NCBI RefSeq assembly: GCF_003415655.1
Contig: NZ_QRHC01000004.1
Coordinates: 372,001-436,000 of the forward strand
DNA length: 64,000 nt
Source: Vibrio maerlii
Lineage (GTDB): Bacteria; Pseudomonadota; Gammaproteobacteria; Enterobacterales; Vibrionaceae
Direction of reading: 5' to 3'
The position numbers were made by a program, and so were the translations under genes. Position 1 is the first letter of the stretch. Every line of letters begins with the position of its first letter. Shown piece after piece: positions 19,466 through 26,972 of the stretch. The notes under the pieces were generated by a model, which made no database searches, was not told the origin of the DNA, and saw only the letters and a list, made by a program, of their open reading frames with translations.

Positions 19466-20092
19466 ATGTCACTCGAGATGAGTAGAGTTCGAGTTGTACG
19501 CCAATTAATCCTGACCTTCCCCTTTTACTTTGCTGCTGGAGCGTACGCTGAATTCAATGCATGCAATGAAGACTATTGGGTTGAAACACTACAGAAGTAT
19601 GAAAAATCAGAACGCTCATACAACAAAGCGGCAGAAAACTATAACCAAACCTTAAGTTTTCACACGCAAAAGCCTCTTATTCATCAGAAAATGGCATTTG
19701 ATGACTTGGTTTATATGTGGAGCCCGAGATATCAAGCTATCCATCCGTCGCTCAATGAACAGGTGAACTTCGCCCGAGCTCAGTCACTCATATTCGAAAA
19801 AGTGGCTTTAGAAGCCGAAAAGGAAAAGCGCGATTTAGCATCGTTGCTCAGTCGTTGGTCAATAATCATTGAGCATTGCATTGAACAAAGAAAGTTGACC
19901 AATGCTCAACATGGCAAGAATTACAAAGAGCAAACTAGGAGTTTGCTCAGTGATATAAAACAGCTACAAAAGAAACAGTTAACACTCAGTAAGCTATATC
20001 AACAAGAGATGTCGCTGATTGAGCGGTCCCGTCTCACTTATGACCAAAATAAGCGACGTCAAAAACTCTCAGAACATCCGGCGTCGAACTAA
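19466..20092 (+). CDS. secreted coiled-coil protein, function unknown
   Basis: A 208-residue protein with a signal-like segment (LILTFPFYFAAGAYA, about residues 14-28) and a mature part rich in Glu, Gln, Lys and Leu with predicted coiled-coil stretches (residues 150-200). Two Cys (in FNACNE and EHCIEQ) could form a disulphide in the periplasm. I do not recognise the family. It ends 2 bp before the convergent PAS gene, with no terminator between. An in-frame ATG at 19478 is an alternative start. Confidence 0.6.
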   Translation: MSLEMSRVRVVRQLILTFPFYFAAGAYAEFNACNEDYWVETLQKYEKSERSYNKAAENYNQTLSFHTQKPLIHQKMAFDDLVYMWSPRYQAIHPSLNEQVNFARAQSLIFEKVALEAEKEKRDLASLLSRWSIIIEHCIEQRKLTNAQHGKNYKEQTRSLLSDIKQLQKKQLTLSKLYQQEMSLIERSRLTYDQNKRRQKLSEHPASN

Positions 20093-20094
20093 AG

Positions 20095-20538
20095 TCAGGT
20101 ATTCTGAGTTACCAATGCTTCAGCGGTCGCATCCTGAATCGATAAGAACATTGATTTTACCTCGCCCGTTGGGGCTCTCATCGGGTTAAGCGTTACGTTC
20201 TGGTACATGAATTCTGCTTGCTGGGTAATTGGCCTCACATTACGACAACGGAATAAGTAAGGTCTCTGTTGCCAGGTTATAAAGCTGCGGCAACCTAGGC
20301 CATAAACCGGTTTCGTCTTTAAAATAAACCATTCGCGCGGGATCTCAGGGAACAACTCAAACAGGCTTTTACCGATAGCTTCATGAGATTGTAAGCCACT
20401 GTGGTGCGTCATAAAGCCATTCCATACTTGAACCGTATAATCACGATCCAATACGACCAAGCCCATGTCGACATTCTGAACCATGTCAATCATCCAGTGA
20501 AACTGCTCAAACTCAGCGGGTAGATTCAACATGCTCAA
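20095..20538 (-). CDS. PAS-domain protein
   Basis: A 147-residue protein formed almost wholly by one PAS fold: MGLVVLDRDYTVQVWN, the GKSLFELFPEI loop, and a closing strand (SMFLSIQDATAEAL). No kinase, cyclase or DNA-binding output domain is attached, so it must signal by binding another protein. It overlaps the stop of the receiver-CheC gene by 4 bp, making that protein the obvious partner. The sensed ligand or cofactor is not evident from sequence. Confidence 0.8.
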   Translation of the reverse strand: MSMLNLPAEFEQFHWMIDMVQNVDMGLVVLDRDYTVQVWNGFMTHHSGLQSHEAIGKSLFELFPEIPREWFILKTKPVYGLGCRSFITWQQRPYLFRCRNVRPITQQAEFMYQNVTLNPMRAPTGEVKSMFLSIQDATAEALVTQNT

Positions 20539-21545
20539 TCCTCCATTAAGTAAGCAAGTTTATTATCGATTAACGGCATTGACTCATCGACAAACATAAA
20601 CAGAAGATCACAACGAATTGACGTACCTTCAATGTTATAGCTGACTTCAAATGTCATGGTATTTGAGAATGAGCCACTGGTTGACTCAACAACGGAGTCA
20701 ATAGAGATGTGCTGACCTAGTAGAACAGGGGAACTTTGAAAGAATCTTACTTCCGCTTGCTCTCCTATTCCATTAAGGAATGAGCCAACGAGGATATTAG
20801 ATACGTCCATAAGTAGCTCAAGCTCTTCGAGATCTTGACTGCCAGCGGGCACTTCCATCAACTTTCGAAGATCATTCACTGAAGAATCGCTAAGCAAAAC
20901 TAGGGCTTCACCAGCAATGCCTTCACCACTGAACCCCTGACAGACTCCGGATACCTGATCGTTGTTTGCTAAGTCACGCAGAGCCATATGAAGTTCGCTG
21001 AGCTCAAGGATGTTAACATTAGGTAGAGGAAGTTCGACAAACACATCAAAGTGCCTGGCAAGTGCATCTGCTGCTCGACCAATAGCAACGTTGGCAACTT
21101 CCATATAGATATCTCGTCGGCGTAATACCGGCAGTTCAATCTGTGAAGGAATGATCATTTGAGGCGCAGAAGGCACAACCTCAAGTGATTCCAAAACATC
21201 TTTAAGTTCAGATTTGTCTAAAGGCTTTTTAATAAAAGCTTTGGCACCTAAGTCAAAAACACGTTCTTGGGCTTTCGGCTGAATATCGCCAGACACGACA
21301 ACCACATCTATATCGATACTGAGACGCTTAATCTCTTCCAAAGTCCCAAAGCCATCTAGCTCTGGCATCGTGAGATCGAGGAACATCAATTTGAAGGGGG
21401 TATGACCGAGTTTTTCAATTGCATCTCGACCATGAACGGCAAATGTTACATCCGCTTGCAGCGAAGCAGGTAGAGAGCGCGCCATCATCTTCCGAGCTAG
21501 TGCGGAATCATCACAAATTAAGACAGGATATGACATCTCACTCAC
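20535..21545 (-). CDS. response regulator with CheC/CheX-like phosphatase domain
   Basis: A 336-residue fusion. The receiver domain (residues 5-120) has the acidic pair D12/D13, phosphoacceptor D57 in FLDLTMPELDGF, S85 in VVVSGD and K107 in IKKPL. The second half is CheC-like, with LELLMDVSNILVGSFLNG around residue 245, corresponding to the CheC helix that carries Glu and Asn for CheY-P dephosphorylation. Here the Glu position reads Asp. It may be an autoregulated phosphatase for a receiver protein. It is translationally coupled to the PAS protein; no other chemotaxis gene is nearby. Confidence 0.85.
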   Translation of the reverse strand: MSEMSYPVLICDDSALARKMMARSLPASLQADVTFAVHGRDAIEKLGHTPFKLMFLDLTMPELDGFGTLEEIKRLSIDIDVVVVSGDIQPKAQERVFDLGAKAFIKKPLDKSELKDVLESLEVVPSAPQMIIPSQIELPVLRRRDIYMEVANVAIGRAADALARHFDVFVELPLPNVNILELSELHMALRDLANNDQVSGVCQGFSGEGIAGEALVLLSDSSVNDLRKLMEVPAGSQDLEELELLMDVSNILVGSFLNGIGEQAEVRFFQSSPVLLGQHISIDSVVESTSGSFSNTMTFEVSYNIEGTSIRCDLLFMFVDESMPLIDNKLAYLMED

Positions 21546-21633
21546 CTATATAGAATTTTAGATGAGTGTATCAGAACTTTAGGGTATTCGGTACGGAAGT
21601 TTAACAACTATTAAGCATGTCGTTGACGTTTTA

Positions 21634-21870
21634 TCAAACTAAAAAGAAAGTATAGAGCGCAACCTTCAAAACAACAGCGACCAACACTAACGCCACACCA
21701 ATACGATACCATTTGTATTCAGCGATATTCATTTGTACACGCTTAAAAAACATCGTCACTAATCCGGACCAATCAGAGCTCCTGCGACCATACATATACA
21801 TCGAGGTAAGAATACTCAGAATGCCCGCGACTAGTAGAACCTTTTCTAACCAAAAAAGCGTGAAATCCAT
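21634..21870 (-). CDS. small two-helix inner-membrane protein, unknown
   Basis: A 78-residue protein starting MDFTLFWLEKVLLVAG, with two hydrophobic helices (about 8-25 and 57-77) separated by a basic loop containing YGRRSSDW. GAGTGG precedes the ATG at 21870; an upstream in-frame ATG would add a polar, unsupported extension. No family recognised. It follows a strong terminator and so is transcribed separately from the next membrane protein. Confidence 0.6.
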   Translation of the reverse strand: MDFTLFWLEKVLLVAGILSILTSMYMYGRRSSDWSGLVTMFFKRVQMNIAEYKWYRIGVALVLVAVVLKVALYTFFLV

Positions 21871-21910
21871 TTTACCACTCCATGAACTACGTGTGTTACA
21901 CAAACTAAAA

Positions 21911-21944
21911 CTGGGTTAAGCATAACTTGCTTAACCCAGCTTTT
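21911..21944 (-). terminator. terminator between two small membrane-protein genes
   Basis: Perfect 11-bp stem CTGGGTTAAGC / GCTTAACCCAG with a 7-base loop and T-rich flanks on both strands. It closes the transcript of the gene at 21980-22342. Confidence 0.85.
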
Positions 21945-21979
21945 CCGTTCAACTATGGTCGTATAGACGTGGATTTGCG

Positions 21980-22342
21980 TTAAGCCGGAATCCCTGTCGT
22001 TCTTAAAGCTTTAGTCATGCGTTTGTCTCTAATGAGGAACAATACATATGAACTTACTATTAGATAAAACAAGTAAGAAAGTGAGAATGTTAATGGTGAG
22101 GTGATTAGATCGTTGGTGATACCCCAACTAACACCTGCCACAGTAACACCAATCTTAGCCATCAACCCACAAATCAACAAAACTAAACCAAGTGCTGGAT
22201 ATTTGAATGAACGAAAAGCAAACCAATAACAAGCAGATACTGCTAATGCTGCGATGAAAAAACCCAGGAGATATGAATGGATATGGTTAGCTGATGCTAC
22301 ACCACCACTTACAGACACCAGTCCAATTAAAAGTAATTTCAT
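21980..22342 (-). CDS. polytopic membrane protein, unknown
   Basis: A 120-residue hydrophobic protein with about four transmembrane segments (residues 3-17, 25-45, 50-72 and 85-103) and a basic carboxy-terminal tail RDKRMTKALRTTG on the likely cytoplasmic side. No catalytic motif is visible and I recognise no family. It is a single-gene unit ending at a strong terminator. Upstream lies the long AT-rich gap shared with the OFA transporter. Confidence 0.65.
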   Translation of the reverse strand: MKLLLIGLVSVSGGVASANHIHSYLLGFFIAALAVSACYWFAFRSFKYPALGLVLLICGLMAKIGVTVAGVSWGITNDLITSPLTFSLSYLFYLIVSSYVLFLIRDKRMTKALRTTGIPA

Positions 22343-22638
22343 AATGACCTCTACAGCTAAACAATCTCAAAAACGCAAACTTATTTTCCACTTTGTACAC
22401 CATAGATTCAAGAGCAGACTTCCACTCATAATGAAGCCCTTTACTACTTTTAAAGTTAATTTAACATTTTATAAACATTAACCAGTCGTCTAAAATGATT
22501 AAAAACTTACTTATCAATTAGTTAATGAATTAAGATTCAACACTAAAGAAAAATAAAACAAAACATTTACAATTAGTTTTATTTGGTAAAATAGTGTTTC
22601 TGTGACAAAAACCCCTTCTTCACGGCACAACCACACCA

Positions 22639-22666
22639 ATACCACTTAAGTATTAAGTGCTGGTAT
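22639..22666. promoter_or_regulatory. hairpin in the gap upstream of the OFA transporter
   Basis: ATACCA-CTTAA pairs with TTAAG-TGC-TGGTAT, leaving a 3-base bulge. The 22343-22861 gap is AT-rich and otherwise holds only the promoter and leader ORF described separately. Confidence 0.35.
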
Positions 22667-22758
22667 GTCGTTCTTTTCTTTGCTAAACCCTCATTCCCAT
22701 TGACTAAAAAAATTTTTCTTAAAACGAAAAAAGAGATTCCAATCACAATATTATTGTA

Positions 22759-22764
22759 TATAAT
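22759..22764 (+). promoter_or_regulatory. probable -10 element for the OFA transporter
   Basis: A perfect TATAAT; the best -35 at 16-17 bp spacing is weak (TTCCAA), so an activator may be needed. A transcript from here would have a leader of about 90 bases. Confidence 0.45.
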
Positions 22765-22815
22765 CCGCGCACCTTATAAGTTCTGTTTAATAAAACAAAC
22801 TTATTTTGAAGAACC

Positions 22816-22860
22816 ATGTCTATTCACCCGTTCAGATTTTTGAGCAAAACAGAGAAATAA
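22816..22860 (+). CDS. 14-residue leader peptide upstream of the OFA transporter
   Basis: ATG to TAA encoding MSIHPFRFLSKTEK. Its stop is one base before the transporter ATG, a spacing that permits translational coupling by a terminating ribosome. GAAGAA lies just upstream of its ATG. Whether it is translated is unproven. Confidence 0.4.
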   Translation: MSIHPFRFLSKTEK

Positions 22861-22861
22861 A

Positions 22862-24097
22862 ATGAGCAAGATTGATAAAGCTATGCGCATCCTGATCGCA
22901 GGATTTTCTATCAACCTTTGTCTTGGCATCCTTTATGCCTGGAGTGTATTTAACAAAGCACTAGTTTCAGACTGGGGCTGGAGCGCTGCTGACGCATCTT
23001 CTCCTTATGCTATCGCTACAATCACATTCTCTATCTGCCTTTTAGTAGCGGGTATCCTTCAAGACCGTATGGGTCCACGTAAGATCCTTATTCTAGGTAC
23101 GACTCTTACTGGCCTAGGTATGATCGCATCGGGCTTCGCAAGTTCTGTGATGGCGCTTAACGTAACGTTTGGTGTTATCGCTGGTGCAGGTATCGGCTTT
23201 GGTTACGCTTGTCTATCACCATCTGCAATGAAGTGGTTCCACACGTCTAAGAAAGGCATGGTTAACGGCATCATTGCTGCTGGTTTCGGCCTTGCTGCTA
23301 TCTACTTGGCACCTGTTACTTCAGCGCTAATCGGTAGCCTAGGCATCAACACAGCATTCATGATCCTAGGTGCAGGTGTACTCGTTATTGCAGTTCCACT
23401 AGCATGTACAATCACTAACCCACCAGCGGATTACACACCAGCAGAACCTAAAGTAAAAGACGGCCAAGCTCCAAAAGCGGTTAAGAAAGCAAGCGACATC
23501 AACTGGAAAGTAATGCTGAAAACACCTCAGTTCTACTCTCTATGGGTTATGTACGCATTCGCAGCTTCTGCGGGTCTTATGATCATCGGTAACATCACTA
23601 ACATTGCAAGTATGCAAGCAAACCTGCCAAACGCAGTGTACCTAGCTTCTATCCTAGCGGTATTTAACTCAGGCGGTCGTGTTGCTGCTGGTATCCTAGC
23701 AGACAAAATCGGTGGTGTTCGTACGCTACTAATTGCCTGTACGCTACAAGGTATCAACATGGTGCTGTTCTCAACATTTGATTCAGAGCTAACTCTAATC
23801 ATCGGTACAGCAATTGCAGCGGTAGGTTACGGTACTCTACTAGCAGTATTCCCTACTCTAACTGCTGAGTTCTACGGCCTGAAAAACTACGGTACTAACT
23901 ACGGTGTTTTATACACAGCATGGGGTATCGGTGGTGCAATCGGCGCGGCAATCGTTGGTTACTCAATGACTAACGGTGGCAACTACGGTCTGGCTTACAC
24001 AATCTCTGCAGCAATGATGGGTGTATGTGTAGTATTAGCTATCGTAACTAAGCCAATCTCTGAAGAGAAAGCAGCGGAACTAGAAGCTGCTGCATAA
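22862..24097 (+). CDS. MFS transporter, oxalate/formate antiporter (OFA) family
   Basis: A 411-residue major facilitator with twelve transmembrane segments. The opening (IAGFSINLCLGILYAWSVF), the loop-2 motif DRMGPRK, and GFGYACLSPSAMKWF match the OFA family, which moves small carboxylates such as oxalate, formate or pyruvate. The second-half equivalent of the loop motif is ADKIGGVR. Codon use is strongly biased to common codons, suggesting high expression. It stands alone, with a short upstream ORF coupled to its start and a strong terminator after it. The real substrate is unknown. Confidence 0.88.
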   Translation: MSKIDKAMRILIAGFSINLCLGILYAWSVFNKALVSDWGWSAADASSPYAIATITFSICLLVAGILQDRMGPRKILILGTTLTGLGMIASGFASSVMALNVTFGVIAGAGIGFGYACLSPSAMKWFHTSKKGMVNGIIAAGFGLAAIYLAPVTSALIGSLGINTAFMILGAGVLVIAVPLACTITNPPADYTPAEPKVKDGQAPKAVKKASDINWKVMLKTPQFYSLWVMYAFAASAGLMIIGNITNIASMQANLPNAVYLASILAVFNSGGRVAAGILADKIGGVRTLLIACTLQGINMVLFSTFDSELTLIIGTAIAAVGYGTLLAVFPTLTAEFYGLKNYGTNYGVLYTAWGIGGAIGAAIVGYSMTNGGNYGLAYTISAAMMGVCVVLAIVTKPISEEKAAELEAAA

Positions 24098-24126
24098 TCG
24101 CTATGTGATTCAAGAATTTAAATATC

Positions 24127-24156
24127 AAAAAGCACGCTAATCAGCGTGCTTTTTTG
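24127..24156 (+). terminator. terminator after OFA transporter
   Basis: Stem AAAAAGCACGCT / AGCGTGCTTTTT closing on AATC, with a T-run on the plus strand. Confidence 0.88.
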
Positions 24157-24235
24157 TTTCCTGCTTTCACAAAAATTTCGTGCTATATCCTATATAACGA
24201 GCTATTTTTAACAGAGTTGTTACAGGAATAACCTT

Positions 24236-26602
24236 ATGAAATTAAATCGATTATTCACTATTGCGCTTGCAATACTGTTTTCAGGTTGTGCAACCTATGC
24301 AGGCCTTAACTATGACCAACTGTTTGGAGAGCCTGAGGTACGAAACCGTGTCGTCGAACACAACTCTACTGCTGGGCAAGACTTTTTGGCAGAAGTTAAA
24401 CCTATTCTCGATAATCGATGTGTCGTTTGCCACGCCTGTTACGACGCGCCATGTCAACTTAAGCTCTCTTCGGTAGACGGTATTGAACGCGGTTCAAGTA
24501 AAGAATTAGTTTACCAAGGTACTCGCCTAACCGCAGCTCAACCAACACGGCTTTTTGAAGATGCCCTGACCACCCAAGAGTGGCGTGAACTCGGCTTTCA
24601 TCCAGTCCTCAACGAGCGCGACCAAAATGTTACGGCTAACCTAGAAGCTGGTGTTATGGCTAAAATGCTGGCACAGAAAGAACTCTATCCACAACCACAA
24701 CAAGACCAGCTAGAAGGCTTCGATTTTGCTGTCGATAGAACCCAAGTATGTCCCACTGTCGAGGAGTTTGATAAGTATCAACAACAACACCCTACATGGG
24801 GAATGCCTTATGGCTTACCTAATTTAGATCCAGAAGAATACGCTACATTAAAAACGTGGCTTGCTGAGGGAGCTCAAATGAGCCCACCGGTACCATTATC
24901 ACCAGAAGAAATGGAACAAGTAGAGACCTGGGAGCATTTTTTCAACAAAGGTTCTCGCAAAGTCCAGTTAACCAGTCGCTATGTCTATGAACATATTTAT
25001 CTGTTTAACCTCTATTTCTCAGACCTCAATTTAAAGCCAGGGCAATCTCCGCGATTTTTCAGCCTTATTCGCTCGTCTACACCACCCGGAGAGCCAGTTC
25101 AGCGTATTGTCACTCGCCGTCCTTATGATGATCCTCAAGTTGATCGAGTGTACTATCGCTTAGTATCGGTACCCGGCACGATTGTAGACAAGACACATAT
25201 GCCTTATACGCTTAACTCGACCAAGCTCATTGAATGGACGGAGTGGTTCTTAGCGGATGACTATGATGTGCCTGAGCTGCCTTCCTATGATGTTGATATA
25301 GCGGCTAACCCCATGACAGCCTTTGACGCACTCCCAGTCAATGCACGCTTTAAGTTTTTGCTGCAAGACGCTCAAAATACAATACAAGCATTTATCAAAG
25401 GCCCTGTATGTCGTGGGCAATTAGCGCTGAACGTGATTAATGACCGTTTTTGGGTGTTTTTCGTTGACCCTGATAAAGCTGATTTGCCCGAAGTAAATGA
25501 GTTTTATGATTCGCAGCGTGATAACTTAAAACTTCCTGGTGAACTCGATAGTAATACATTACCTGTGTTGAATTGGGTAAAGTATTCCAAGCAGCAAGCC
25601 CGCTACCTTAAAGCCAAATCTGAATTTACGAACAAATGGTTCAAGGATGGAGAGCATCTGACCACGGATATCATTTGGGATGGAAACGGCAGCAACGATA
25701 CTGCTGCGCTTACTGTATTCCGACACTTTGATAGTGCCTCCGTTGTAAAAGGTCTGGTTGGTGAACAACCTAAAACAGCTTGGGTTATCGACTACGCACT
25801 ACTAGAACGCATCCACTACCTGTTGGTGGCTGGGTTTGACGTTTACGGCAATTTTGGTCACCAGTTGATTACACGCCTATACATGGATTTTTTACGTCTA
25901 GAGGGTGAAAGTCACTTCCTTACTCTACTCCCTGAAGACATGCGTCATGAGGAGCATCAAAGTTGGTATATTGACAAACCCAAGGAGCTAAACGACTTTC
26001 TACAAAGCAATGTACAGCCGTTTAGCCAGCCAACAGGTGAGCAGTATCTTACCGATGACCCCAAAGCCGAACTGTTCACCAAACTGAAAGAGAAATTAGC
26101 ACCGGTGCTTGATGATCGCTATGAAATCACCAACACCACATTGGCAAACAACAATGAAGAAATGCTTGCTAAGATCGATAAGATTGACAGTGATGGCATC
26201 CAGTTCTTCCCTCAATTAATCACCATCGTTGTCGACAGTGAGGAAGGTCAGCCCGAGCTGTTTACTCTCATTCACAACAATGCGCATAAAAACATCTCAA
26301 GCCTGTTCTCTGAGGACAACAATCGTATACCGGAGGACGATGATTTAACACTTGTTCGCGGTGTTGTCGGTAGCTACCCAGCCGCTTTACTTCGGTTAAA
26401 TGAAAATGAAATCGAAAAATTTGTTTCTCTTGTATCAACAGTGTCAAGTGAAGCGGACTACGTTAAGCTTTTGGATCAATTCGCAATTCGCCGCAGCTCG
26501 TCAGAGTTTTGGCCAACGAGTGATTTAATTCATCAGGTGTACCAAGTCCAACAACCGATCGAAGCCGGATTATTAGACTATAATCGACTTGAGAATCGCT
26601 AG
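24236..26602 (+). CDS. cti: fatty acid cis/trans isomerase
   Basis: A 788-residue periplasmic haem enzyme that converts cis to trans unsaturated fatty acids in membrane phospholipids, stiffening the membrane under solvent or heat stress. Seen: lipoprotein-type signal with FSGCA, and the cytochrome c-like haem motif CVVCH near residue 60 in the longer CVVCHACYDAPCQ motif characteristic of Cti. Later family motifs include GMPYGL, HMPYTLN and YGNFGHQL. Length fits the family. Transcribed alone, with a small gene 85 bp downstream. Confidence 0.93.
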   Translation: MKLNRLFTIALAILFSGCATYAGLNYDQLFGEPEVRNRVVEHNSTAGQDFLAEVKPILDNRCVVCHACYDAPCQLKLSSVDGIERGSSKELVYQGTRLTAAQPTRLFEDALTTQEWRELGFHPVLNERDQNVTANLEAGVMAKMLAQKELYPQPQQDQLEGFDFAVDRTQVCPTVEEFDKYQQQHPTWGMPYGLPNLDPEEYATLKTWLAEGAQMSPPVPLSPEEMEQVETWEHFFNKGSRKVQLTSRYVYEHIYLFNLYFSDLNLKPGQSPRFFSLIRSSTPPGEPVQRIVTRRPYDDPQVDRVYYRLVSVPGTIVDKTHMPYTLNSTKLIEWTEWFLADDYDVPELPSYDVDIAANPMTAFDALPVNARFKFLLQDAQNTIQAFIKGPVCRGQLALNVINDRFWVFFVDPDKADLPEVNEFYDSQRDNLKLPGELDSNTLPVLNWVKYSKQQARYLKAKSEFTNKWFKDGEHLTTDIIWDGNGSNDTAALTVFRHFDSASVVKGLVGEQPKTAWVIDYALLERIHYLLVAGFDVYGNFGHQLITRLYMDFLRLEGESHFLTLLPEDMRHEEHQSWYIDKPKELNDFLQSNVQPFSQPTGEQYLTDDPKAELFTKLKEKLAPVLDDRYEITNTTLANNNEEMLAKIDKIDSDGIQFFPQLITIVVDSEEGQPELFTLIHNNAHKNISSLFSEDNNRIPEDDDLTLVRGVVGSYPAALLRLNENEIEKFVSLVSTVSSEADYVKLLDQFAIRRSSSEFWPTSDLIHQVYQVQQPIEAGLLDYNRLENR

Positions 26603-26686
26603 GGTCTGAGGACCTAATAAACGGCACTGTCACTGTCGAAGCAACTCTGACGGTGTCATCGACATCAACAGAAACGGAGATTCACA

Positions 26687-26872
26687 ATGAGCATCCGTGA
26701 CAATATTGAAATGCTTGAACAGCAGATATATGTCGCCTGCTCTGAAGATGATTATGAGACAGTGCGACAGCTTGAAGACCAACTAGAAATGTTGAGAACC
26801 CGCGTGGATTTTCTGCATGAGGGAGACAGGCTAGACGACAATTGGGTGAACTTTGAAGACACGTCCAAGTGA
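26687..26872 (+). CDS. 61-residue acidic small protein, unknown
   Basis: Sequence MSIRDNIEMLEQQIYVACSE onward: two amphipathic helices rich in Glu, Asp and Leu (about residues 3-42), suggesting a small coiled-coil or helical-hairpin protein. GGAG lies about nine bases upstream of the ATG. I recognise no family. It follows cti and may share its transcript; a large hairpin terminator lies after it. Confidence 0.6.
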   Translation: MSIRDNIEMLEQQIYVACSEDDYETVRQLEDQLEMLRTRVDFLHEGDRLDDNWVNFEDTSK

Positions 26873-26890
26873 TGCCCATCGGAAGAAAAG

Positions 26891-26950
26891 AGAAGCTCAC
26901 TACACATAGACTGAACTAATACACATAGTCACATGGGGTGAGCTTCTTTG
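26891..26950. terminator. long-stem bidirectional terminator
   Basis: AGAAGCTCAC (26891-26900) pairs perfectly with GTGAGCTTCT (26939-26948) around a 38-base loop that contains a weaker inner stem. It lies between convergent genes. Confidence 0.65.
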
Positions 26951-26972
26951 TATTTCGTGATATCAAAACTGA

